Positions 42,101-53,471 of a DNA stretch of 64,000 bases are shown one piece after another. Below the pieces are notes generated by a model. That model searched no databases. It saw only the letters and a list, made by a program, of their open reading frames with translations, and was not told where the DNA came from. Origin of the DNA: Onchocerca volvulus (Eukaryota > Nematoda > Chromadorea > Rhabditida > Onchocercidae); contig HG738140.1 of NCBI GenBank assembly GCA_000499405.2, positions 13,827,113 to 13,891,112 on the forward strand, read 5' to 3'. The stretch's first letter is position 1; every line of letters starts with the position of its first letter. A program made the translations under genes and the position numbers.

Positions 42101-45100
42101 ATTTTTTATCCTTCACTTAAGTAATTTTAAAATAGAATTTTAGAAATTATTAGATTTATTAAACTTACTTATTCATTTTTACAAATATTGCTTAAAACGA
42201 ATAATCGATAGAAACATTTCGAAAGCAATTTGACCTATAGGTCAATTACTATAGTGAAAATGAACAAATTATTTATTCGTTTTCATAAATATTGTTTGAA
42301 GCGAATAATCGATAGAAATATGCCGAAAGTAATTTGACCTCTAGGTCAATTGTAGGAGTGTCATGAATTGAGTATTGCATGAATAAGAAAGATGAGGAGA
42401 AAAAAAAAAAACATATAATCAAGAAAGATAAAAAAAGAAAAAGAGACATATTTTCGAAAAATTTAGACTATTTGAACTTATTCTGCTATTAATAGTCTTT
42501 AAAGTCAATTCGATGTAATTTCAATCTAATTCCAAAAGTATTTTTGGTAGGTTGAGTCGAAATAGTTTAAATCTCGTAGAAGGATGGACGGGATTGATTT
42601 CATGGCTATTATCATAAACTTTTTCTAACTTTTTCACGGAAATTACGTGAGGTAATATCGATTGTTTTGATTATGAAGCATTCACTCATTGGATAATTTT
42701 TCAATTCTTTTTTTAATTTCAACCTTGCGAACTCTTAGTACTATACGTAACAAATTACTCTTATTGGTTTCGTTTTATTTGTAAACTAAGCATTTCAGAA
42801 ATACTGGAAAATAGGAGAAGTTTGATGAATTATTCATTTCTGATAATTATAATTTATCCATTAATCATTTCATTGATTCAGCTAATTATCCATCAATCAT
42901 TTTTTTAATTCAGTTGATTTATCCATTAATCACTCGTTGGTTAAGTAAGTTAATCACTTCTTTAATTCATTAGTTATTTCCGATCATTCAATCAATAAGT
43001 TATTCAATCAATCAGCTATATCTGTAGCAATAACTCATTTATTATTTAAAACAAAAAAAAAAAAAGTGAATCTTGTCGAAATTGTTGTTGTCGTAGATAT
43101 TTTAAGCCTATATAAGCTTGGTAGAGCCAAGCTTATATAGGCTTAAAATATATTTTTTAAATTAATCGTCATGTCTTATTACTTCAAATCTCAACAAATA
43201 AATATCAACCAGTTTTTCTTTTTTTTTATTTTTTTATTTTTTTGCTGCTAAAAGAATTGTCTCATAAATTTTTGACTTTTATGTTACTTAAATTTTATGC
43301 AATGATTATTCAAAAAAGTCTTTAAATAGTTATTGAAATCCTTGAATTAGATAAATTATTTGCATAGAAGAAAATCCTTAAACTATTTAAATTATTATGT
43401 TATCCATTGACTGACAAGTGAACAATCTGTGCAATAATTTTAAATAATTTATCAAAATTTCGAAAATTTTCATGTACTAATGCAATTTATAAACATATAT
43501 AGAATTTTACACTTAATTACTATTTCCATCAATCATTTGTCTGTTTAGATGATAGTTTAGCATTTCAGTTACTTCACAATTTTTAATAATTTAAATTCAT
43601 AAACAACCTATCATTATAGCAGACATACTTTCCAGTTGAAATAAAATAAACATTCAAAGTTAAACCTTTTAGAACTATTAATGTTTACGTTTACAATAAA
43701 TTAGAAAATCCGAATTACTTTGATCTAAAATTTTATTTGGTTAATTAGCAAAAGTACTAGTCACTAAATGAGTGAGTATTAATTAGTTCCGAATTTCAAA
43801 AAGTATCCTATTTCTTGCTTGCATTCTTCTTTGTTCAAGAATCTGAAACTTTTTTTCAGTTTTTTGTTTTTTTTTTTTTTAAATTTGGTATGAGTTTTAT
43901 GAAATAAAATTTGTTAAATTATCGATATTAAAAAAATTCCAAATAAGGACGAAAAATTACGACTAAATATATAAATAAGATAATGCTGTTGAGAAATCTA
44001 GTTTTAATCAATTCTTCTCTTTATCATTCTAGTGATTATGATAACTATAATAGTAGTGATTAAAAGCTATCATTTTCAGGAAATTTTAATAAAAGAATTA
44101 GGTTATTAGGTCAGCGATGAGATCAACTCTTTCCAATTATCACTATTCCACTTTTTTTTTTTTTTTTTTTTTTTGGCAGCTCGTTTATTTTATTCTCTTT
44201 CATTATTTCAGTTATTCGATTATTTCGTTATCTAGTAAAATAAAGCAATTATTCGAATTATTATAGCAATATTATACAAAATTTTATAAAAAAAGAATAT
44301 TTTTTGCTAGCTATAACAGTTTTAAATGTGCGAATAAACATTATTTTGTAATTTTGAAATAAACTTTGGAAAAGTTATGAAGCATATTTTATATTTGCTC
44401 AAACAAATTATTAATTATGAAAAAAGGAAACAAAAAAATTGTTTCATATAAGATAAAATACTAATGGAATTTCAGATAAAATCAGTCGAAACGGGAAGAA
44501 ATTGAACGAAGTGACAAATATCCGTGAAAAGATCAATTTATATGAAAATCACGCCATAAATCGATCATTTGGTTCTTTCAGTCGACGAAAAAAGGATCGA
44601 TTTGAAACAATTGCGCAAAGGTTACATCAAAGGTGTGATTAAAATTTAGATTTTATATCTTTATTAATTGTTTTATTAATTTATTTCTTTTCATTATTGT
44701 TTTTATTAAAATTTAATAATTTTAAAATATTTCGCTTTGTTCTTAAATTTAAATTTAATCGATCATACATATGCATTCTACATGGATGTAAATATTTTTA
44801 TACATAAAAAAATATATATTATACATATAATATATGCAGAACTTATAATGATAGCAATATTACCCATTTGAGAGGCATAATTAATTTTTGAGATGAATAA
44901 TTAATTTGAAATAAAATGAATTTATTAAAATTGCTATAATTAATAATAAGTATAGAAAAGCGTCGGCTAAATTGGGCATCATTCAGCAAAAATACCATAA
45001 AATTAGTCCATAAATAAATTTTATGTGAAGTTCAACGATCAGGGAGCAATAAAGTCCTGTAATGATGACATTCATGATAATTTTCCGGAGTTTAGTTTAT

Positions 45101-46170
45101 TTCTATTTCCATTTTCAGAAATAAAAAAAAAAAAACAAATTTTATTAAAATAAGCATTCTTTATAAATCTAAATTTCATTATTATGTATTAGAGCTTTAT
45201 GTTTCTAATATTCGTATTTAAACAAATTAGATTAAATGTGCTAAATTTAAAGTTGAAATATTTGACAGAAGAATTGTCAATAAAACACTGATTAAAATCT
45301 CTCTCTCTCTCTCTCCCTCTCCCTTTCTTTTTCTTCTTCTTCTTATTTTATTTATTTCAACAATATTTTTGCATTATATTTTACTTTGAGAAGGAATAAT
45401 TCATTTTCTGTAGTATTCCTCTTCGTTCGTTAGAAATATTTTATTGAAAACTTGCATTTATCACTAAAGTTTTGCATTTTCAGATCTCGCAGTGCTGGCA
45501 GCAATAATCATATCTCGCTTTGCTTATCACCATCCAAGCAAACTTTCAACAAAATGTCATCAATTCCATGTGATTTTCATCCAAATTGCAATAGTGGGAA
45601 TGCTAGCGCTGGTAGTAGTGGTGGTGGATTGCTAAATACATTCAAAGCGACGAAGAAATTTTTCAAAAAGTTAGTTTATCATCGTTTAAAAATTTTAAAA
45701 GATTAATTTTTTTTTTTTAAATTTCAAATATTTCAAATTAATGGATTAAAAATTTAAGTGAATTATCATATTTATTGATTTTTAATTTATTTTCTTATTT
45801 TTCATTCATTGCTAACAAAGATAAAAAAAATGATATTAAGAAAACAAATGAAAAATCTGATAAAAAATGATAATTCATTTGTATTTTCTAATTCATTATA
45901 AATTTTAATTAAATATATATATATATGAAAATTATATTTTGGAATTATTTGATAATTAAGAATGATACTATTTTCAGGATATACGATACAGCAACATTGC
46001 CTGGTCGATTAAATTCAAAAATATTAGCTTCAAATGTAACAGAGCAAGATGAAATTCCGTCAACATCACTATCTTCACAACAATCATTTACTGATGCTAG
46101 TTATTTCCTGGAATTGCCGGATGATGAACAAAGTTATCAGGATAATCATGATATTGATAATCAGAGTTAG
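27171..46170 (+). CDS. Unknown nematode protein, 314 aa, giant introns
   Basis: Five exons join in phase: 27171-27367 (ends CG|GTTAGT), 39196-39407, 44476-44632, 45484-45669 and 45978-46170 (TAG). The sum is 945 nt. The protein starts MEQIREGNSTVFRRQSEGNS and is polar, with basic patches (KRGNTTRMDRRRRDGTPGSR, FGSFSRRKKDRFETIAQRL), a G/S-rich stretch, and an acidic C-terminus (LELPDDEQSYQDN). There is no signal peptide or transmembrane segment, so a cytosolic or nuclear, largely disordered protein is likely. I recognise no family. The donor at 39408 (G|GTTTTT) is weak, and introns 1 (11.8 kb) and 2 (5.1 kb) are very long for a nematode, so further exons may have been missed. An AATAAA at 46456 follows the stop codon. 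It may be the first gene of an operon with the LURAP1-like gene. Confidence 0.7.
31775..31972 (-). CDS. Small hypothetical ORF nested in an intron
   Basis: A 65-codon ATG-to-stop reading frame (starts MDAKTCSLLFICCRNNPIL, ends LKVFQTLRIIQN) on the strand opposite the host gene. Its residue mix (C, D, R, P, Q, Y) is less biased than the random ORFs around it. I see no family signature, no signal peptide and no splice context. It may be a small nested gene, a decayed retrocopy, or chance. Confidence 0.15.
   Translation of the reverse strand: MDAKTCSLLFICCRNNPILSPFINDKYNLYTFPLATKGILNQVLTYADRCQQILKVFQTLRIIQN
32409..32456. repeat. Perfect 23-bp tandem repeat, two copies
   Basis: TTGTTTGTTGATATTTTTAG plus ATA occurs twice head-to-tail with no mismatch. 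Confidence 0.9.
36803..36915 (+). CDS. Candidate alternative first exon of the 314-aa gene
   Basis: An ATG opens 37 codons (MTNLMFNEVAPTQGLIDQNI...TFDNSDG) with balanced residue use. A donor GG|GTCAAA ends it in phase 2, exactly the phase the exon at 39196 needs, so an alternative N-terminus would read straight into SLDMNQNYS. The donor is weak and no upstream acceptor is obvious. Confidence 0.25.
40442..40480. repeat. Perfect 16-bp hairpin
   Basis: AAATATATGTCTTTCT and its exact reverse complement are separated by seven bases (GAGAAAA). Confidence 0.9.
42171..42352. repeat. 104-bp tandem duplication with everted AGGTCA sites
   Basis: The duplicated segments start at 42171 and 42275 (ATTC(A/G)TTTT...AATAATCGATAGAAA). 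Each holds TTGACCT-NN-AGGTCAA: 42230-42245 with TA in the middle and about 42334-42349 with CT. The half-sites are unchanged in both copies while surrounding bases differ. The everted half-sites resemble nuclear-receptor response elements; function is inferred only. Confidence 0.8.
43097..43151. repeat. Perfect 25-bp hairpin with 5-nt loop
   Basis: Left arm 43097-43121 (ATATTTTAAGCCTATATAAG + CTTGG) pairs without mismatch to 43127-43151; the loop is TAGAG. It lies inside intron 2 of the 314-aa gene. Confidence 0.95.
45299..45330. repeat. CT-rich microsatellite
   Basis: Repeated CT dinucleotides passing into CCCTCTCCC and then a TTCTTC tract, in the intron before 45484. Confidence 0.85.
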
Positions 46171-46455
46171 ATTTTTCTTTTCTTAAAAATCAAAAAAAAA
46201 AAAAAAAGAAAAATTGAATAAGAAGTAAAATAATATAACGAAGGAAAACGGAGAGAAGAAGGAAGAAGAGATAAAAAAGAGGAAAAAAAATTTACGAACA
46301 AATTGAAAATCATCAAATTCAAATCTGATTAATATTAAATTCAAAAAAATATTAATTTGATAATGATAGAAATGCCAAATCTATTCTAAATGTAAATTCT
46401 GTATTTCAACAAATGATTCATATTTATCTGTCATCAATAGTTAGTTTTAGCCATC

Positions 46456-46461
46456 AATAAA
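46456..46461 (+). terminator. Poly(A) signal of the 314-aa gene
   Basis: AATAAA 286 nt after the stop codon at 46170 and 155 nt before the acceptor of the next gene. This is the spacing seen between genes of nematode operons. Confidence 0.55.
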
Positions 46462-46545
46462 ATGCAAACAAAAAGAAAAGTTTTTCTTCTAAAGCATAGA
46501 TTAATCTTTGATCTCATTTAAATTCTTACATAACTTCACGTCCTT

Positions 46546-46616
46546 CCAAGTTCTCTCTCAATTATTCTTCATTTCTTTTCCTTTTCCTCCTCTTTTTCGG
46601 CGAAATATTAATTTAG
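46546..46616 (+). promoter_or_regulatory. Pyrimidine-rich intercistronic region and acceptor
   Basis: A long C/T tract (TTTCTTTTCCTTTTCCTCCT and on) is followed by AATTTAG at 46616, 26 nt before the ATG of the LURAP1-like gene. It fits a trans-splice acceptor of a downstream operon gene. Confidence 0.45.
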
Positions 46617-46642
46617 AAATCATAATTTGTGATAATTTTAAA

Positions 46643-47415
46643 ATGAAATTCAATTCAGATGTGATAAATTCATGCAATATGGTCAGTCATGATTCTAATC
46701 CTGCACCAGCAAAAATGAAACCAGTAATGTTAATGGATGATATAACGAATGATTCGGGTTTGTCAAGATCAATAAGTTCCAATGATTCCCAAAAAACTTC
46801 TTGTGGTGATTTTCGATCTTGGAATGAAGTCTTCAATCATCTCAGACGTGAAATGGTAATTGTATTTTTGCATAATTAATTTAGTAGACTAACATTTCAG
46901 CTAAATATTAAGCTATTAAATTCAAAATATTTTATTACAATATTATAAGCAGTAAAAAATATTATCATTGTGGACTATTTTTCAACAATAATGAGTATTT
47001 TTTGAAAAAAAAAAAAAAAAAAGAAAAGGAAAAATACGATTTGGCACAAAATTTGATTACATAATGCCCAATATTTTAATGCAGTTTGATTATTCGAATA
47101 TTTTAGTATTTAGATATTCGTTTCTTGCTTGATATCTTCCTTTCTATTTCTTTATTTCTCTTGCTTTGTTTTTCTCAAAACATTATTCATTCATTTCAGG
47201 CTAATATGCGACAACGTGATGCGCAAATTTTTGCCGATTTACAGTTTGTGGAGCAGGAATTACGGAATGTCAGAAATCAGGCTATAGCAAAATCCGATTA
47301 TGTTAAGAATAATAGTAATAGTAGCATTAATATTAATAAAAATAATGATAATAATTATATTTTGGATAAACAACAAATTAAATTAGGCGATTTGGTTGAA
47401 AGTATGCCCTTGTAA
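46643..47415 (+). CDS. LURAP1/FAM89-like small adaptor protein
   Basis: Two exons, 46643-46855 and 47200-47415, join in phase 0 (ATG|GTAATT, CATTTCAG|GCT) to give 142 aa. The core SWNEVFNHLRREMANMRQRD, then AQIFADLQFVEQELRNVR, matches the pattern LRxEMxxxRQxD followed by a short amphipathic helix that is typical of the LURAP1/FAM89 (leucine repeat adaptor) family; this assignment is from motif memory only. Upstream it has an S-rich stretch (SGLSRSISSNDSQ); downstream the tail is N-rich and low-complexity (NNSNSSININKNNDNN). There is no signal peptide or transmembrane segment. In mammals, family members bind MRCK/LRAP-type partners in actomyosin control. The gene lies 473 bp after the preceding stop codon, with a possible operon arrangement. 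AATAAA is at 47632. Confidence 0.55.
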
Positions 47416-50234
47416 TACATAAAAATCGCTTATTTTGTTAAAAATAATGTCCAAAATTCTCCTAAATGTTCCATTTTTATGTTTTAGTTTGTAATATTTC
47501 AATCTTGTTTCACGCTATTTTCTCATTTGTTTTGCTCAATTTCATTTAAAATTTAAATTCTCTTTTGAAGTTAAGACGAGAAAAATGAACAAAGAAAAAT
47601 AATTTTGTAACAGATAGCCAAACTTAAAGCAAATAAAATTGAACTTTGTCTGACTTTTTTATAGCATCTTGAAATTTTCCCTTTTACACTGATAGAAATT
47701 CATGATAGAGCTGTTTTGAAGAAATCGAAAAAGAGTTGAAGTGATTGATGTGAAATGGAAAAAAAAATTAAAAAATTTGAAAATTTTTCAAAACTTAATT
47801 CCGTCTTTCAACTGTTTTACCTTCTTTTCAAAACTCGAAATTTCAAAATTAATTGTAAAAAGTTTTTTAAAACGAAAAAACTATTGTTTGTTTGCCAAAT
47901 GATTTGAAAGTTTAACGTCGTATAGTAAGTAAACAATAATTTTTTGAACATTGATATATCTCTTTCGTTCAACTGATAACAAATGGAAAATATTATTTTA
48001 CTTGATGATTGTCTCCACCATTCAAATTGGTCAAATGTCTCTTCTATATTTGTCTAATTTAGTGCAAATCAGCAATTTCAATTTAGTTCGATTTCCAAAA
48101 ATAGCCAATCAATGAGCGCTTCTTCTCATCATTCATTTTCAAAAAGTATCAAAAATTTTCAATTTTAAAAATTTATAACTAAACTTATAAATTCGAAAGC
48201 AAAGAGTCTTCTTTGAGAATAATCCACTTGCCATCTGTATCCCTCACTATCAAATATATGTACAAAAGAATTATTACCTGTACAAAAGCTTATAATGCCG
48301 ATTATCTGTCCAAAAATTACTCTGTATTGCTAGATAATTTCTGCAATTAAACAATTAAAGCCATATATACGCAATTATTCGCTTCTAGCATAAACTTTTT
48401 GAAAAATTCAAATAAAAAGAATTGAGTAAAATTTGAAATTACATGAAAAATTTAGACAGAAATTATGTTGCAACAATTGTATTACTACACTTCTGATTAT
48501 ATCAATTCTATATCATCCAATTGTTGAAAATCAGTTCCCATATTCAAATATTGGCTGATCTTTTTTTGTTCAATAATTTTCCTTCTTTTTTGTTTTAATT
48601 TCTTCTGTTATTTATCTAATAGTTGAGTAACAAATGAGAAATAAATGATGAAATAAGGCAGAAGTCTGGAAATCCTGTTTGTACATTACTCATCTATATT
48701 GATTGATTTGCTTTTTTCTTTTTTTGATTTCTCTTCTCTTTTTTTTGAATAATAAAATCCGGGAAAAAAAAAATAACGATGTAAACAACAATTATTATTA
48801 ATTGAAGAAAATGGGAAATTTATGTCAATACATAATAATATGACTATAAATTTTGAAAAACTACTTAATCGTTTTTGATCTCGCCACTAAAATTATTCGA
48901 AAAAATTAAGAGAATTACAAATGATTATAAAACCTTGCATTTGATGACAATTTTCATTGTTCCAAACCGAAGTCTTAAAATTTTTTGAAAATTTCAGTTT
49001 AAAAATGACATAAATTTCGAATTAGTTCAATTTTTTAAATCAATAAAAATCGTTCAAAACCCTCAGTGGTCGCTTGTCAACAAAAGCAACTGAGAAAATT
49101 TTTAAGCTCATATGATAATTTGTGAAATGCATGTATTGTGTTAAAGAATGATAGCATGAGTTATAACGTATTTTTCGATCAATTTTTAATCATTTTCTCA
49201 TGGTTGAAATTAACATAAATATTTGAATTTATTTGTTATAAAAAATCGATTTATATAACTTTATCCATTGGATAATTTAAACGTGCTGAAATAAATACCA
49301 TAATTTAATATGTATTAATTAGATACAATAAATATGCAAAACCAAAAATATCAATCACTGAAAAAAAAAATCTCCCTTAACAAAATAATTTTAGTGTAAA
49401 TTGCAAACTGCTTTTTATTTACTTGAAAATTGTTTAATTCGATTTACTTATTTTTGACAACATTTTTGAATATTTCATCCGTTCACTTTTTCTGACACAC
49501 AAAAAAAATTAATTTTTGTGTTTTGAATGTTGTTTTCACATTTGCCATTTTCTTCGATTTTTTTTTGTAAAAATTTTACAATGCTTTAATGCATCCATTA
49601 TCTAGTTTTATTTTCTCAAAAATTTGAAATCAAAAATCAAAATATTCAAGATTTCTAATTAATCGTAAAAAAGTGTATAGTTAAAATAAAAAGCATGCAT
49701 ACAAGTATGTTTGATATGAAACTGTAGGATTTCAATCTTCTATTCAAAACTATACTTTGGAAAAAGAGAGACACAAATTGAAGAAATAGATGACAACAAA
49801 ATAATGAAAAAAAATTATTTACATGAAATAATTGAATTAAAGATTTTCAAATATTATAGACATTTTTCCAAGAATCCTTTCCAAAATGTTGGCAAAATTC
49901 ATTTCTGCATAACAATTTCTATCATTATTAATTTACATGGCTATTCCTTTTTAAAAAAAGGAAAATGATGAGAACTAATTTTGATAATTTATCCTTTCAA
50001 AATCATTCTAGACTAATGATTAATCTTAGAAGTGCTTAAATGTTCCAATATTTGCTATTACAATACCCGAACTAACTCTACCACAGTAAATATTAACTCC
50101 TCATTTGCTAATCAAGTCAAAAAATACTCATTAACATTACTCATATCGATAATATTATCTAGTTTATGTTATATTTCAGTCAATTATTCATAATTATTGT
50201 TTTTAAAAAGTAACTGAATATGTTTTACAAAGCA
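47416..50234. other. Intergenic region between convergent genes
   Basis: This separates the plus-strand LURAP1-like gene from the minus-strand dehydrogenase. AATAAA at 47632-47637 is the likely poly(A) signal of the former. I see no exon on either strand that has splice sites and coding-like residues. Confidence 0.5.
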
Positions 50235-53200
50235 TTAAGAATGATGCACTACAAGCCAGAAAAAGAATACCATTAACATCAATAAGATGAAACTGGTACT
50301 ATTAAGAACAATTAAGCGACTTTTTTTCGATGATATTACTGGCATCAAAAACCTTTTATTTTTTGTCCTACTCTCATTATCAACTATTTTATAATAATTT
50401 ATCACTTCGGAAAGGTCATGATTTTGAATTGGCTCATAGCCGAGATCGTGTTGAGCTTGTTCAATCGAATAAGTATTAGTAATTGACATTAGATTCACTT
50501 CAAGCCTAGTAAAAAATGGTTCTAAGCCAAAATAACGATATAGATTTTCGAATAATATAGCCAAAAATATTATTAATATATATGGTACTTTGAATACAGG
50601 AAGCGGCTTGTTAAGTGCTGAAATAAAATATGATAAATTAAGATTAAAAATTTCCAGAAATTATATAATTTACCAAATGCAATATCTCTTGCCAATTGTA
50701 TAAGTCAAAAAAAAAAACTTATATAAGCCTAGTCTCAAGCATGGATCTCAAACAATGAAATGATTGATGCTAAAAAGAACTTACCTCGAATAAGCGGAAA
50801 CCAAAAACTAAACGTTCCGACAGGTGGACCACCGTCAACAATATTATATACTTTACCACATGCAGTACCTCTTCTCAAGGCATCTTCTGCCAATCTCATA
50901 GCCTGAAATATATAATTATCTAAAAATATACTTAATGAATATGATGGAATTTTTAATAATAATGAAGATAAATAATGCGAACAATGAATATTTGCTTACT
51001 CTATTATTAAAGGTTATTAAGGATGAAATTATAATCATACCCGAGCACTATTTCCAATTCCACTGTACTGAGTGGTACATTTATGAGATTTGTGAAAAGT
51101 TGCAAAAATTAAACCACGTTTGCATATATCCTTAAAAAAACTTTTTAGTAATTAAAAATTGGAAATTTTAGACAATTTCTAGAGCAAATAAAATTATAAG
51201 AATGAATTCGAGAGTACGCAAATTATTAATTTCTTTATCTCGAAATATATAAGAAATTTGATCACATAAATAAAAGTGCAAAGTTCGTTGTGGCTTTTGA
51301 TACAACGTTGCATTCGAATAGACGCGTGTTTTTATATAGATATACCTACTTCTTTTTATTTTTTTTATTTGTCCTTAAGGATAAACATTTTTCCCGCCAA
51401 AACGCTCCGATTAACAGATAAGCAAAGTCAGGCCAGTTCTGAAACAACGTTGCATTCGAATATGCGTGTGTTTTTATATAGATGCCTACTTTTTTTCTTT
51501 TTACCTGTCACACCTGTGAGTACATTTTAATTTTTTTTTATAATGGCATTTATATTTATATGGACTAACTGGACGACCGCGCGAAGCATGGCCGGTAAAA
51601 TTAGTAAAAAATACGAATTAAATTATAGATTTGAAACGTTTTACCCAAATGGCTTAATAAAGAACAGCTTACCACTGTCCTATTTACGGTTCGCGGTTCT
51701 GCCGGACCATATATCCCGCGATATCTTAGAGCACATGTCTTTAGCGTATCACAGTTGCTATCTACCACATATTTTTCAGCTATTGCTTTAGATGCTGCAT
51801 AATATGAATGATACTGTAATATTTGAACTTGATTTTGAAATAATTAATGTTTTCCTATTATAAATAATAACAAATAAATTGATTTCATATCTTTAATATT
51901 TATCATTGATTTATTCTCAATTTTGGCTTCGAAAATCATGCTAAGAAAGTAATACAAGCAATTTTTCACGAAATTCAAAAATATTTAAAAAAAAAGGATC
52001 ATCTATGAAATGAAAATTATTTTTTTCTTTTTGTAGCTGCATAACAAATTTAAATGAAAGTCAGAATTAAATTCTGGAGTAAATTATTTATAACTATGGA
52101 AAGAATAACAATAAAGGCTAGAACAATAAAAATGGCCAAGTTAACAGTTTAAGTAATGAATTTGCTTGGAGCATATTTCTATTTCATATGAAGTAATTGT
52201 ATCTTCATCAAGTTTCAATTCTAAGTGAATTCTTTTTACGTAAATTCTTCATTAATTCACTATTTAGAAGTACGAAGTTTTAAATTTTCGCAGATTAAAT
52301 CGGTTATTAACTGAAATTATTAACCTTAGATGGATGTGGATACGGGGTCAATTCATCAGCATTATGTAATTCTTGATCGGTAAAAATCACAACTACAGAA
52401 CTTGCAAATATGAACCTTTGTACACCATTGATGCGACAATGCTCCAATACTTGTTTAGTGCCAGCAACGTTAATTAAGTATATCATTTCTTTGTCCAACT
52501 TAAATTTGATGAAAATTTGTTCCGTTATCTTATAAATACAAATTTTATTGAAATAAGCTTTCTTTTAACTTTACTATTTCTTAAATATTTTAAGACAACA
52601 ACATACATTAATGCTCGGAACTAGAACTTTTTAATTCGCTAAATTCAAATAAATTTCAAGAAAAAAACTTAAATTAGTGTGTAATTTATATACATGCTGA
52701 AATAACACTTATAATAATACAATTATTACAGTACTCATTTGGAAATTAAAAAACAGACTTTTTAATGTTAAAATTTGACTGTGTAAACTTGATAAAATGG
52801 GATGATTTATTAGTTTTGCATTCAGCTGACTATTTGGAAATCATTTCAAAAAAAAAAATTATTTTTACTTACAGAAGCACCACCACTCATGCCATAAGCG
52901 GCAAGATGAAAACACGCGACACAACCATGTAACGCTTGATCCAATATATCTGTATCCAGTAGTGAACCCTGCAAAATTTACGGAATAGAAATAAAAATCT
53001 AATTGCTTTTTTATACTTTTCTTTCATTAATCATTTGAAAATTTTCAAAGGATTCCCGAAATCCAAAAATTAATCTTCATAATTTGAAATTTTTAAATTA
53101 AATAAAAATATTACTTTGAATGGTTTTTATATAATTGTAATGGAATAGTTTTTTGTGAGAAAAAGTATTATTTGTGTAAATACATGAATAATATAGAATA

Positions 53201-53471
53201 TCAGTCATTTATAATAAAATTCAAAAAATGCTTTTTTGGAAGAATATCATTTCGATCGGTCCATAATTTTCGAGTTTGAAATTTCTCCAATTTATCCCAG
53301 AATATAGACCTTTATTCGGGTTGTGAGAGATTCATTTAGTTTCACAGTTGGTATATCACAAAAACTGATATCTAGTATAACGGTATGAAAGCCTTGTCCT
53401 TGTAATTCTTGAGCTATATGTTGTCCAAAGTATCCACCACCACCGATAATACACATTCGATGACATGTCAT
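50235..53471 (-). CDS. SDR42E / 3-beta-HSD-like dehydrogenase
   Basis: NAD(P)-dependent oxidoreductase of the extended SDR superfamily, probably acting on a sterol or lipid at the ER membrane. Exons: 53310-53471, 52873-52968, 52325-52498, 51673-51813, 51041-51130, 50785-50902, 50235-50617. Phases all agree; 387 aa, close to human SDR42E1 (about 393). Visible landmarks: Rossmann GGGGYFG at residues 10-16, [17 protein letters not shown], the catalytic YAASK (Tyr149, Lys153), [31 protein letters not shown], and the family C-terminal block [11 protein letters not shown]...[14 protein letters not shown]. It ends in a hydrophobic tail anchor ([15 protein letters not shown]). The start is the ATG preceding CHRMCIIGG; an upstream TTG is not needed. 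Two introns end in AAG rather than CAG or TAG. An interspersed repeat lies in the intron between 51131 and 51672. Family is firm; substrate unknown. Confidence 0.93.
51262..51610. mobile_element. Decayed interspersed repeat in a dehydrogenase intron
   Basis: The 18-bp core CAACGTTGCATTCGAATA occurs at 51303 and again at 51443, each followed by GTGTTTTTATATAGAT, so the element holds an internal 140-bp duplication. The same core occurs at 62420 in another element. The right side has a GC-rich patch (GGACGACCGCGCGAAGCATG) unlike the surrounding intron. Class unknown; non-autonomous DNA transposon or Helitron-like remnants are possible. Confidence 0.6.

Larger units (their letters stand above)
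39408..44475 (+). other. Intron 2 of the 314-aa gene, 5.1 kb
   Basis: AT-rich, no convincing exon. It carries the 16-bp and 25-bp hairpins and the 104-bp tandem duplication listed separately, and a diverged tandem duplication of about 50 bp at 40126-40205. Confidence 0.55.
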
